From contig CM076962.1 in assembly GCA_039566865.1 (NCBI GenBank), positions 3,218,743 to 3,282,742 of the forward strand: a stretch of DNA of 64,000 nucleotides, read 5' to 3'. The notes below the pieces were generated by a model that did no database searches, was not told where the DNA came from, and saw nothing but the letters and a program-made list of their open reading frames with translations. The DNA is from Aurelia coerulea. Lineage: Eukaryota; Cnidaria; Scyphozoa; Semaeostomeae; Ulmaridae. Position numbers and translations under genes: made by a program. Below, piece after piece: positions 1-10,000 of the stretch (within the stretch, counting starts at the first letter, position 1; each line of letters opens with the position of its first letter).

Positions 1-2
1 AA

Positions 3-710
3 GGCGAAAAGAAAGAACTGAAAAAGAAGAAATCTTTGGAAAAGGCCATTGATGGTGAAGACGCTAAACTTTTAGGCGAAGATCCAAACCGAGTACCGAG
101 TCGTGGTCCAACTTTTTACGTTGGTGGTGATGTTAAAGATGATGATGATGACGACGACGGGGAAGACGACGTCTTGAAGCCGTTAGTTGATAAAGAAAGG
201 AAGGGAAAGCGTCGGCTGAAAAAGAGGAAGAAATCTGACGACAAGAGCCTTGAAGGAACCCCCGTTCATGAGGTTGACGGAGCCCCTCTTGGATCACGAC
301 ATAGCTTAGAGTGGGACCCCTCCTACTCATTATCCGATTCCTCATGCTCATCTCCAATTGACGAGTACCAGCCTCCGTCTCCAGCTCCCCCTCCTTCCCA
401 TTATGCGCTGCAAAAAGTCAAAGAGATGGGGGTAACAGCCCCGGATTCCCCACACACCAGCATCGGACGGAGCTCTAACTACAGCATGGACTGGGACCCA
501 ACTGGGGTTCAAATGAGACACAGTCTCGACTCGCCTTGTGACTGGGAACCCTATTCCGTGGAAGAGGCACTGTCCAATCCCACGAGTCCAGATATAACTG
601 ACCTACAGAAAATAGCTGTGGCTCAAATTAACAGAGGAAGAAAAACTGCATCTATCAGTCCAGATAAAGAATGGAGTGGTCCGGCACCACTTGCCTCAGA
701 AGAAGTTTGA
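3..710 (+). CDS. Partial gene: C-terminal charged tail with repeated WDP motifs
   Basis: The frame is open from the first bases of the window and ends at TGA 708-710, so this is the 3' part of a gene that starts outside. The visible 235 residues begin with a lysine-rich stretch, then an aspartate run (seven D in a row), a second basic patch (GKRRLKKRKK) and a Ser/Pro-rich region. Three related motifs follow: HSLEWDP, YSMDWDP and HSLDSPCDWEP. The very C-terminus is SEEV, which could be a weak class III PDZ ligand. No membrane segment or enzyme motif is visible. The composition and WDP/WEP motifs look like a disordered cytoplasmic tail, perhaps of a large adhesion or receptor protein, but I do not recognise the family. 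Codon structure and the long single frame support real coding. Confidence 0.6.
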   Translation, partial: GEKKELKKKKSLEKAIDGEDAKLLGEDPNRVPSRGPTFYVGGDVKDDDDDDDGEDDVLKPLVDKERKGKRRLKKRKKSDDKSLEGTPVHEVDGAPLGSRHSLEWDPSYSLSDSSCSSPIDEYQPPSPAPPPSHYALQKVKEMGVTAPDSPHTSIGRSSNYSMDWDPTGVQMRHSLDSPCDWEPYSVEEALSNPTSPDITDLQKIAVAQINRGRKTASISPDKEWSGPAPLASEEV

Positions 711-1202
711 AATCTCTTCTCAATACAAGACGACTTCAAAATATAGCAAGGGTACTTTGCGGACTCAAGACTGATATATTGGTCAGCATTTAAATGAATT
801 GACGGAGTCAGTGTTTGGTCAAAAAGCAGTTGGATCATGGTCAAACTGATCCAAATAGCAGAAGAAAACAAGCAAAACAAACACATCTATTTTTAGCTCT
901 GTTCAAAGCATTGAAGGACAGAATTGGAAGGGCCAAAACTGGAAAGGTATTGAAGTTTTGGCTTTTTTCTGAGCTGGGAAGGATAGGACCAGAGCTGGAC
1001 AGAATAGAAAGCCAGAACTGAGAATGCTCTCTACTACCATACAATATAAACGTCAATATGATCATAGCATGCATAAAATCCAAATAGCTTAAAAACAGTT
1101 TCGTATACTCATGGGTAAAATAAGGACATGGCTATTACCGTGGGAAAACACTGAGTTTAATGATTTATTTTCATTCAAGTTGGGCAGAAAGTGGACTAAG
1201 CC

Positions 1203-1545
1203 TTTGATACTGATCTCTCGTTACCATTACGAAAATCTAACAATGAGCAGAGGGCTATATCTTTTCGTGGACCTAAGCTTTGGAATCAACTTGAACCTGA
1301 TGCTAAACAGGCACCCTCCCTTGCCACTTTTAAGAGAAGTATCAAAAACTAGCCTTAACGAGAATTCTTTTATTTTTTGTTAACCATTATATAGTGATCT
1401 TTTAAGTTAATAAATGTTCTGTCACGGCCCCCTGAAAAACAGTTCATATGGATGGGCTACCGTGCCTAAATAAATAAAAATGAATGAATGAATGAATGAA
1501 TGAATGAATGAATGGATGAATGGATGAATGAATGAATGAATGATC
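1203..1545 (+). mobile_element. 5'-truncated non-LTR retrotransposon (LINE) 3' end
   Basis: Bases 1203-1352 encode the characteristic C-terminal end of a CR1/L2-like reverse transcriptase ORF, including FRGPKLWNQLEPDAKQAPS followed by LATFKRSIKN and a TAG stop. A TAA interrupts the frame just upstream at 1197, so the copy is dead. After the stop comes a short 3' UTR and then a TGAA repeat at 1481-1543, the usual kind of simple-repeat tail of such elements. Clade assignment is from motif memory only. Confidence 0.75.
1481..1543 (+). repeat. (TGAA)n microsatellite, LINE tail
   Basis: About 15 near-perfect TGAA units with a few TGGA variants lie directly after the LINE 3' UTR. A similar ATTC run lies at 23420-23470. 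Confidence 0.9.
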
Positions 1546-1669
1546 CATGGATTGCTCCAAAACACACCCACAGTATGGTTCTCCATTGCTGCAGGGAAAT
1601 GTTCAAAGGTGCTGCATTTCAGTATGTTCATTTGCTTGCTATTTCATTTTTAACCCAATGCCTCACTTC

Positions 1670-1795
1670 TTCCATTTCGATCTGAAGGTATTTGGCGTAT
1701 TTTCATATTCCATATTGTCATACTTCATTCTTTTAAGCAGGGTTGCCCTTCAGCCGAAGCTGTTTTTCAAAAGGCCCTCCGACAAAAAGTTAATC
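1670..1795 (+). repeat. Dispersed repeat, second copy at 51428-51545 (minus)
   Basis: The segment with TTTTAAGCAGGGTTGCCCTT, then a CAG-AAGCTG block and GGCCCTCC, recurs reverse-complemented at 51428-51545. It is probably an untranslated part of a LINE or another interspersed element. No TIR or target duplication is clear. Confidence 0.55.
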
Positions 1796-2422
1796 AAAAT
1801 ATAAAGCTAAAGATAAGGAAGCATTAGAACTTAAAAAACCATAAAGTTAACAACTCATTTACAATTATACACTATGTACAATAGAAAGAAACAGCCCAAC
1901 CCCAACCCTTTGTTTATTTTTCAAAACTATTTAGAGAGGATGCCGTCTTAGAATCAGCTGGAGGGCTATTCCATAGTTTTGCTCCCCAGAAAGAAAATGA
2001 TTTTGCCCATTTCCTGACTTTTGCTTTGCTTTAGCAACCTTAAATGAGTCTCAGTTTTCCAGAGGCTACGGAAGAAGCATTCCGTTCTTCCCATTTTATA
2101 AAATCAGTTGCTTTCCCGTTCGTTTTCCTTCTTTCAGTCTTCATTTCAATTGCTTTCTCCGACTCCCGTCTTTTGGGCTCCTTGGGTTTTTTGTTTGAGC
2201 TGATCTTCTGGAAGGCTTTACAAACACACAAGGTTTGCAACGTTTCTTCTATGTCGTGTAGATACTGTCAGTTGTGCGGATGCTCCTGCCAGCCAAGGTA
2301 ACAAGTTTGGTAATTATTGTGAAAATCTACATTTCTTGCCTCTGAGAATGTATTGTGCCGTTTATGAGGGTTTCTTGAAGGATCTTCTCGAAACCTTCAT
2401 TTCTAAAGAAGAGTGACCGATA

Positions 2423-2940
2423 GCAGAGCTTCTAAATCTTTAACTCAGCGTAAAAAGGTGGGTGTAAAATTCTGTGATCTATTTCTTCTGACTGAGTGAC
2501 TTGAAAAAAACTTTAGTTACTTATCTTTAATTCTACCGTTGGACTTTTCGAATTTTCAATATTTTTCGAAATTTCAGCGTATATTAATTCTAACTCATTT
2601 AAGGGTGTGACGTCATCAAATTTCTAAATCATAAAGCAGAAAAGTGACAGACGTTTGCTTGATACCATATTGTAGACATCCCTAAACTATGGTTTTCTTT
2701 CAAATTATTTCATGTTGCTTCAATCAGTTTAGAAATTACGATGGTTTAATTTTTATGAAAATTTTTCTTGAATTCTTGAAAAAGTAAAAAAACACTGTAA
2801 TTCTGAAAATGTTGAAGATTTCAGAAAAGTCCAACGGTAGAATTATAGAGAAATAGCTGAAGTTTTTTTAAATCTTTTTTCAAAGAAATAAGTAACTAGA
2901 TTTTTCACCAGCCTTTTTAGAGATTTGGAACCTATGCTGT
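2423..2940. mobile_element. Fold-back element F1 (CRE-bearing family)
   Basis: A roughly 515-bp imperfect palindrome. The left arm reads CTAAATCTTTAACTCAGCG and the right arm ends GAGATTTGGAACCTATGCTG. The middle contains GTGACGTCATCAAATTTC with the octamer TGACGTCA at 2608-2615, and a conserved AAACTATGGTTTTCTTT block. Related copies lie near 9.6, 10.2, 29.8, 33.7, 50.2, 52.0, 53.6, 54.1, 56.5, 60.4, 61.6 and 62.7 kb. Confidence 0.8.
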
Positions 2941-3263
2941 GACCGATCTCAGTCCGGTGAACTGAACATATCCGTAATTAAACAAGGTATTTATCAAGAT
3001 CATTCCTTTTATACGGGTATTGTGTTTTGCACAACCGATACAGTGCTCGTGTTCGCTACTTAGACCCCTGTTTACACTGTTCCGTTACAATTTTGGTCAG
3101 CCTCCCCTTTACATTGTTCCTGCCCTCTGCTCCTGCTAATCTGTAGCACTTTTGTTCCATATGTCTACTTAGCTATTTTGTTCTGGAGCAGTTGAGCTCT
3201 TGAAACGTAACAACTCTGCAACGAATCAGAACTGTACCGGTTACAGTGTAAACATGGTCTTAA

Positions 3264-3486
3264 AGGCACACTGTCGTGGCTGTGTAATTGGCTGCTGGTG
3301 ATGTTAAAATCCCTAACAAAAGACCTGGCCTTTATGCTCTTAGATCATACTTTGTTTCGAGAATAAAGGGAGTCTGATCGTTATCATCTTCGTGAATTTC
3401 AGTGTACAGCGAAATTGCTGAAGCCTGCCTAATTCTATTCTTTCATATTGTCTTATGCATCCAATCAGTGCCACGACAGTGTGCCT
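3264..3486. mobile_element. TTAA-flanked MITE, 223 bp
   Basis: The TIR AGGCACACTGTCGTGGC at the left pairs with its complement at the right, and TTAA flanks both ends (3260-3263 and 3487-3490). The TTAA target is typical of piggyBac-like elements. A related copy is at about 32085-32335. Confidence 0.7.
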
Positions 3487-3535
3487 TTAATGTAATGCTG
3501 TTTCGTAGGTGATCAATGATTGAAATGTAGCTTAA

Positions 3536-4482
3536 AGGCAGTCTGTCATGCATCTGATTGGGTGATAAGGAAAATACAAAGAATAGGAGAATTGAATGGC
3601 TACTGATCCTGGTGACTTTCTGCGACCGTAGAAAGTGATAACGATCAGTCTTCCTTTGTTTCAAGGCAGTCTGTCATGCATCTGATTGGATGATAAGGAC
3701 AATACAAATAATAAGAGAATTGAATGGCTGCTGATCCTGGTGACTTTATGCGACCGTAGAAAGTGACAACGACCAGCCGTCCTTTATTCTAAATGCACCG
3801 ACTCACAAAGAAATCTGTTGTGTTAAGCTCAGACAACAAGGGCAGATTTTGTAATACACTAGCAACAGTTGCGTTTGATTGACACCTCAATTCAAAGCGA
3901 TTAGCGACTGCAGGCAAAGGAATTTCTCTCAACCAGTATTCAAAACAAACAGATCTGTAAAATTTCCTCGAAACTAGTAGGGCAAACTCTGAACTCTTGA
4001 CTTGTACAAGCGAAAGGTGGTTTTTAAGAGAAGTTATGCGCTTATAACGAAAGAAGAAGGGTAAATCCAAAGTTCTGTCTGGCGGATTTTGATTATTTGA
4101 TTCAGAAGACGAGCAAAGGTATTGTAATTCTCGCGTATTTAGGGCTTAAATGAAACGATTGCAAAACAGCTCCTGAATCAAATAAACAAAATCCGCCAGA
4201 CAGATCTTTAGATTTACCCTTCTTTTTTCGTTATAAGCAGATGACTTCTCTTAGAATCCTCATTTCGCTTGCACAAGGCAAGAGTTTGCCCTGCTAGTTT
4301 CGCGAAACTTTTTACGGCTTTGTTTGTTTGAGTTACTGGTTGAGAGGATTTCCTTTGTCTGCAGTCGCTAATCGTTTTGAATTGAGGTGTCAATCAAACG
4401 CAACTGTTGCTATTGTATTACAAAATGTGCCCTCGTTAGCTCTGGCTTTGTTGCGGCCAATCAGATATGTGACAGACTGCCT
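3536..4482. mobile_element. TTAA-flanked composite TIR element, 947 bp
   Basis: The ends are AGGCAGTCTGTCATGCATC and its near complement, with TTAA on both sides (3532-3535, 4483-4486). Inside, about 127 bp of the left end is tandemly duplicated (3536-3662 and 3663-3790). A second palindromic element (3835-4437) occupies the rest. Confidence 0.65.
3835..4437. mobile_element. Palindromic element, copy 1 of 3
   Basis: The arms contain AACAAGGGCAGATTTTGTAA and a long complementary right arm (CAATCAAACGCAACTGTTGC). A near-identical full copy is at 34251-34850, and one arm survives at about 61500-61640. Total length is about 600 bp with no coding capacity. Confidence 0.7.
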
Positions 4483-4880
4483 TTAACCTCGTGTCACGCG
4501 GAATGTGCGTGATAAAACGTCTCTGAAAGAATAGTTGCTAAAAATTAGCAGTCGTATTCACGGTAGCTGAAATAGTTTCTTATATAATGTTGTTTTTTGT
4601 TGCTGATGATATTATTTTTGGTAATAAACTAATTTACTTTTTACTGTATAGAATTCCATTAAATTTTGTTATCAGAATGGCTTCGTTAATGTTTATTTGT
4701 GTGTAAAGTTAAAAGTTAAAAGAAATAGTAAAGTATAGGCAAAACATGATAGTATAACCGAATATAATGCATTACCTTTATGTGTCAATTCGGTTATTTC
4801 TCACTGTTTCACTACGCTTTTTAGAAATGGGATCGCAACGTTCGAGAATCGTTTGTTTTGAATTCTAGGTTAACCAGACA

Positions 4881-5171
4881 CCCGGGAGGGAGGGGGGGGG
4901 TACTCCCATACTTGACCTGACGGGGTGTGCCGCTCAACAGGGTGTCCTTTTGCGGTAAAGTCATGCGACAGGGTGTCCTTTTCTAACGAAAATTATGCGA
5001 CAGGGTATTACAATAGGTAAGAAAGTTAAGCGACAGAGTGTCACAAGCCAAAATCGCGTACTACTCTGTTTTTGAGAGGCAAAATTTTTTATGCGACAGG
5101 GTGCAGGATGTGGAGAGATTTTCCACAAACCCCCGTCACTTCCCTGGTTAAATACCCCCCCCCCCTCCCGC
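4881..5171. mobile_element. G-run-ended hAT-like MITE, diverged
   Basis: It starts CCCGGGAGGGAGGGGG and ends in a C run plus CCCTCCCG. The inside carries several degenerate copies of a unit with GCGACAGGGTGTCC. The ends match the G-run elements at 21619, 25154 and 25804, which have 8-bp target duplications. The duplication here is not clear. Confidence 0.55.
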
Positions 5172-5679
5172 GAGCAGAAAGCAATAAAAAATCGATATTT
5201 TCATTCAAGCTTGCTCAAATTATTGACAAATCAAATTACGAGCTCACGAGCAGCAAGATCAAATTTTATGAAACGAAAGATTCAGGTTGCCGACACGAAA
5301 AAACGATCTGCTGTTTGAAGAACAGTTCAATCACACCTCAGATTGCACTCAATTAAATCAAAATTATCTGAGAAAGCAAAATGTTGTCGTTGGCTGCCTT
5401 GAAGGTGTGAAAGTTATTCTTGAGGTTATCAAATCGCTTTGTCTTTCACATAACTTTATCCTGACCTTTGTTTTACAAAATTCACCCTAGCCACGAAGAG
5501 CAGAGCAACTAAATCAGCAAGTTACCACGGAATTCACATGCATACACATACGCTAAAGTTACATTTGTTTCGGTTACAGTAAAAAGTATCTTGACGTTGT
5601 TTTGTGTTCACTGTTATGCTGGTAATTCACTATAAACAGATCTTTCATAGACTGCAGTAAATGCAAGTATTTTTCATAA

Positions 5680-6330
5680 AAAGCTGTTCATAAGAAACTC
5701 AACTCTCAGATTGCTAAAAAGAAAGAACCCCAGTGCTGGGAGAAAATTGCTTTAGAAATCATTTACTTTTACCGAGGAAGTCCTAAGCATATTTTTACTT
5801 TATCGTCCCTTGTTTCCTTTATCATACATACTGTATTACCCTGTACGAAAATACAAGGCCATGTAATAGCCATGTACAAGCCTTGTAGTTATGGCCTTGT
5901 AACCTTGTTATAGCCTGGAATAGCCTTGCTGCACAACCTTGGTAAATGGCTTGAATCCACAATGCTAATTAGCTCTTGTAAGAACCCACCAATATGTCAG
6001 CAATCAAACAACATATGGTTGTTTTGTTTGTTTCAGCTTGGAAGTTCTTCATCTTCAAAATAGCACTTGTAATTTTGAGAAAACTAGTCCAAGGTCTAGT
6101 ACTAATATGGCCTGTCATAACAAGGTCATAAGTTTAGCCTTGTGTTTTTGTACAGGACTTCAAACGTGCTTTAATAACGTCGAAGCATTTGAAAGGCTTC
6201 AAGAAACTTTGACATGTTCATGAGGGCACAGGCAGTAAGGAAAGAGATTGTTGTTTGGGGCTTGTAAGAAATTCGTAAGAAACTCTGAGTACTCAAAATC
6301 GGATAATTGTAAGCAACACTGAGGGAAATT
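5680..6330. repeat. AAGAAACTC-type repeat copy, interrupted
   Basis: The left part (CATAAGAAACTCAACTCTCAG) and the right part (GTAAGAAACTCTGAGTACTC) match the two ends of the element at 28476-28833. Between them sits a CCTTG-motif MITE (5840-6156). Confidence 0.55.
5840..6156 (+). mobile_element. CCTTG-motif MITE, copy 1 (diverged)
   Basis: It begins CTGTACGAAAATACAAGGCC and ends CCTTGTGTTTTTGTACAGG, the same TIR as the copies at 7947-8266 and 9317-9619. The interior is rich in CCTTGTAA / ACAAGGCTA units. It lies about 230 bp beyond the PPCDC stop. Confidence 0.7.
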
Positions 6331-6382
6331 CTAATTCTCTAATAGTGCGTGTTGCCCGAAATAAACACAAAGTGCAGATCAG

Positions 6383-7015
6383 CTAAATTAGAATTGTTTC
6401 GATTGCATTTGCGATATCATCCGTTGAGGCCATTGCTCCAATACCATAATCTCCACAAGCCAATTTCTTCTCGACGGGAGGAATTAGTTTATATCCAAAA
6501 GACTGCAGCGTGCTAATTTGCTGTAGAGTCAAGGGGTGATCGTACATAAAAGAATTCATTGCAGGGGCAAAAAGCAGTGGTTTCTCGCCTCTCCAAGCTC
6601 TAACTACACATGTTAGTAAATTGTCACACATTCCGTTTGCAATTTTTGCGAGGGTATTTGCATCTAACGGTGCTATCACCATTAAATCTGCCCATTTACA
6701 TAAATCTATGTGCAGAATAGGGTCACCAATTTTCTCCCATTTGGTCCATTCGTTCTCATCAGTCAAAACTTCCGCACTGACTTCATGAGTTTTGAAGAAG
6801 TTCAGTGCATTTTTAGTTGAAATAACTTTCACTGCAGCGTCTGAAAATCTTTTGTTGGTCTTTACAACGAGTTCTGGTAGCTTTATAGCAGCAACACTCC
6901 CAGATACGCCGATTATGATATTTCTTCGCAGCTTCGAGTCGGCCATATTTGTTTTTGTAAACCATGTTGCGGTAATCTCTTTATCAAAATGAGCCAAATC
7001 CAAACGAGGTTGCAA
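6383..7015 (-). CDS. PPCDC: Phosphopantothenoylcysteine decarboxylase (PPCDC), single exon
   Basis: This flavin enzyme decarboxylates 4'-phosphopantothenoyl-cysteine to 4'-phosphopantetheine, the third step from phosphopantothenate in cytosolic coenzyme A synthesis. The reading frame is complete and intronless, 210 aa from the first ATG. Family hallmarks are all present: GVSGSVAAIK (FMN-binding loop, residues 36-45), the catalytic His in LHIDL (H102), PLDANTLAKIANG (116-128), PAMN (151-154) and the flap cysteine in ACGDYGIG (C187). Human PPCDC is about 204 aa. An internal Met (M24, ATG at 6944-6946, MADSKLRRN) would give 187 aa and fits the family start equally well, so the true start is uncertain. 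It is divergent to PEX14, with first ATGs only 18 bp apart. No missing key residue is seen. Confidence 0.93.
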   Translation of the reverse strand: MQPRLDLAHFDKEITATWFTKTNMADSKLRRNIIIGVSGSVAAIKLPELVVKTNKRFSDAAVKVISTKNALNFFKTHEVSAEVLTDENEWTKWEKIGDPILHIDLCKWADLMVIAPLDANTLAKIANGMCDNLLTCVVRAWRGEKPLLFAPAMNSFMYDHPLTLQQISTLQSFGYKLIPPVEKKLACGDYGIGAMASTDDIANAIETILI

Positions 7016-7033
7016 GTAAGCAGCAACAGAAAG
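7016..7033. promoter_or_regulatory. Divergent PPCDC/PEX14 start region
   Basis: The first possible PPCDC ATG (minus, 7015) and the PEX14 ATG (plus, 7034) are separated by 18 bp. If the inner PPCDC Met is used, the gap is 87 bp. In either case 5' UTRs must overlap or be extremely short, so one bidirectional promoter is likely. No TATA box stands out. Confidence 0.55.
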
Positions 7034-10000
7034 ATGGCGGACCTTGAAGAGGATGAAAGTAAAGCAGCTGATGTGAGTTTTGTTTATATTTCGCGCAAAA
7101 TATCTTTAGATATTCTATTTACCATGCAAGAAATAACTAAGATTGGTATTGCCTCAGAAAATGGTATAGATGGAAGGAGCTCGCACCAAACACAGCCACA
7201 CGTGCAGCTCGCAAAACACAAACAACAACCAAAATTACTCAAAAATTAATAACGTCAAAAACGAGTTTCTTCATTTCCTTTAGGCCTGAGCTCAGCCAAT
7301 GTGCAATGTTTTCTCGTTCATGCAATCAAGTTTGCTATAATATGTATGGCTATCGTACAGTAATCGGAAAGTCTCTGGTGCAAAGAAGAAAAATGTTGTT
7401 GCAGGCCATCTCCAGTATGGAAAGTACGGCACTTTTCGACGAGATCTCGGGTGTGCACGAAAAAATTTCTAAGTGTGCGGTGTGCAACAGTCAGCAAGTG
7501 TGCAGTTCAAGTGTGCACATCCTGAAACTTTTCTACGGTGGGGTGGAGTAATTTCTGGTGCAAAGAAGAAATGTTGTTGCAGCTGCAGGCCATATTGTTA
7601 TGGGCCAGGCCTGGTAAAATAAAAGGTAAAATAAAATGAACCTGAACCTGTATGGAGTGGCACCTGTACACCCAAGAAAAAATAACTATGGTGTTCAAAC
7701 CAGACAATACAAATAATAGAGCACCCTTCTTGCACACCCAAGGTCTTGTTGGCGAAAATTGCCCTTTACTTTCCATATTAGCAGACTGGCATCTTTGCAA
7801 AATATGCACAGAGACTTTTATAATTTACAGTAAAACAACAAGAAATTATTTGCCCCATGTTATCCATGAAATTTTGGATAATCTTCAACAAAATTTCTAA
7901 CCAAACCAGGTCGTGTTCTCTGTCTGATAAGATTACAGAAGTACTACCTTACAAACATACAAGGCCAAACTTAGCCTTGTACAGGCCAAGTTTTAGTCTT
8001 GTAGAGGGGATTATGACCTTGTTATGACCTTGTTATGACCTTGTACTAACCTTGGAAGAAAATTACAAGGCTACCAGTAAGATTCCAAGATTCCAAGCTG
8101 CAACCAGTCTAACACAAGGTTTCCACAAGGCTTCTGCAAGGCTAATTAGCATTTTTCAAGGCATTTACAAGGTTACAGCAAGGCTATTTGAGGCTATAAC
8201 AAGGTTACAAGGCCATAACTACAAGGCTTGTACATGGCTATAACATGGCCTTGTATTTTTATACAGAAAATTGCAGCCTGGTTATTTGCCCCTTATTTGG
8301 GTCCTGGAAAATTTCCCCTTGGAAAGTTTCATCCTTAGCATTAAGGATTCAGGAACCTACAACATTACACAAATAATTGTGTCCTAATTATCTCTTTAAT
8401 TCATAGGTCCAAAGTTCCACAGTCCAAGACCTGGCACCGGAAGTTGTTGACGATAAAAAGGTATAAAGATATAAAAAGAACTTGCATTTTTTTTGTCTAA
8501 CTAGAAACTAATTTTCTTTTGGCATAAGCTTACAAGAACATAAAAATTAGGGGGCTGCCTGATAAAGAGTGCATTCTTTACCAAATTTTTGCTTAACTTT
8601 GGGAGAATCTTTGCCCAAAAAGGCTGATTTTTGTACATTTTTCTAATGTTAGAGGGCAGCCAAACCTTCCTCCTCATACACTTATGTCTTTCAGTCATCT
8701 TTCCTGTATCTTCCTAGCCTACGAGTAGACCCATTATCCCAAAGAATAAAGGGTCCTATGAAATAAAGAGATAAAGCTTGCTACGGCATCTCTATTCAAA
8801 TAGTGTGTGAAACACGTCTCAACAAAGGCTGCATAAATTAAGCTCCAGAAATCTGGAACTGTAGAAGCAAGCTTTTGCTCATTGTTTCGTAGACCCTTTC
8901 TTCTTTTGGAATAATGGGTCTACACGTAGGCTAGTATCTTCCCTGCCATACCAAGTTTTGCTAGTAATATTGGAAGTGCTTATCATATATTCTACATTCT
9001 GGTTCTGTGACAAATTAGATTAATCTGTCTGTGCATGGACTTTGAGTTGTTGCATCACAACAACAAAACAGACGAAACTGATATTTTTGTTGGAAAAAAT
9101 CATGAAATATATGTAGATTCCTTTGGTATATTGGAGTAAGTACTGTGAGGCATTTCTTGTAGATTGAAACAGCTGTGAAATTTCTTCAAAATCCAAAAGT
9201 CAGACAGACAAGCTTCAGCAATAGGATTGCTTTTCTGAGAAAGAAAGGACTAAATGACAAGGAAATTGAAATTGCTATTGATCAATCTGGAACCAAGCAA
9301 GATAAGGTACTGTTTTCCTGTACGAAAATACAAGGCCATGTAATAGCCATGTACAAGCCTTGTAGTTATGGCCTTGTAACCTTGTAATAGCCTGGAATAG
9401 CCTTGCTGTAACCTTGTAAATGGCTTGAAAAATGCTAATTAGCTTCGTAGAAGCCTTGTGGAAACCTTGTGTTAGACTTGTTGCAGCTGGGAATCCTACT
9501 GATAGCCTTGTAATTTTCTTCCAAGGTTAGTACAAGGTCATAACAAGGTCATAATCCCCTCTACAAGGCTAAAACTTGGCCTGTACAAGGCCAAGTTTAG
9601 CCTTGTATTTTTGTACAGGTTGTAGCATCTGGTTTCAAATAGCATAGGTTCCAAATCTTTAAAAAGGCTGGTGTGAAATTGAGTGACCTATTTCTTTGTA
9701 CTGAATGACTTCAAAGAAACTTTTTGCTATTTCTCTATAATCCTACCATTGGACTTCTCTGAAATCTTCAATATTTTCTGAATTAGAATGTTTTTCTTCT
9801 TTTTCAAGAATCCAAGAACAATTTTCAAAAAAACTTAAAACCATCGTAATATCTAAACTGTTTGATGCGACATGAAATAATATGGAAGAAAACCATAGTT
9901 TATGAATGCCTACAATATGGTATAAAACAAAAGTCTGTCACTTATCTGGTTTACGATTTAGAAATTTGATGACGTCATATCCTCAAATGAGTTGAAATGT

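Noticed and set aside
1111..1383. 90-codon open frame as a small gene
   Set aside because: A different frame of the same DNA encodes the C-terminus of a LINE reverse transcriptase, so this is retrotransposon debris.
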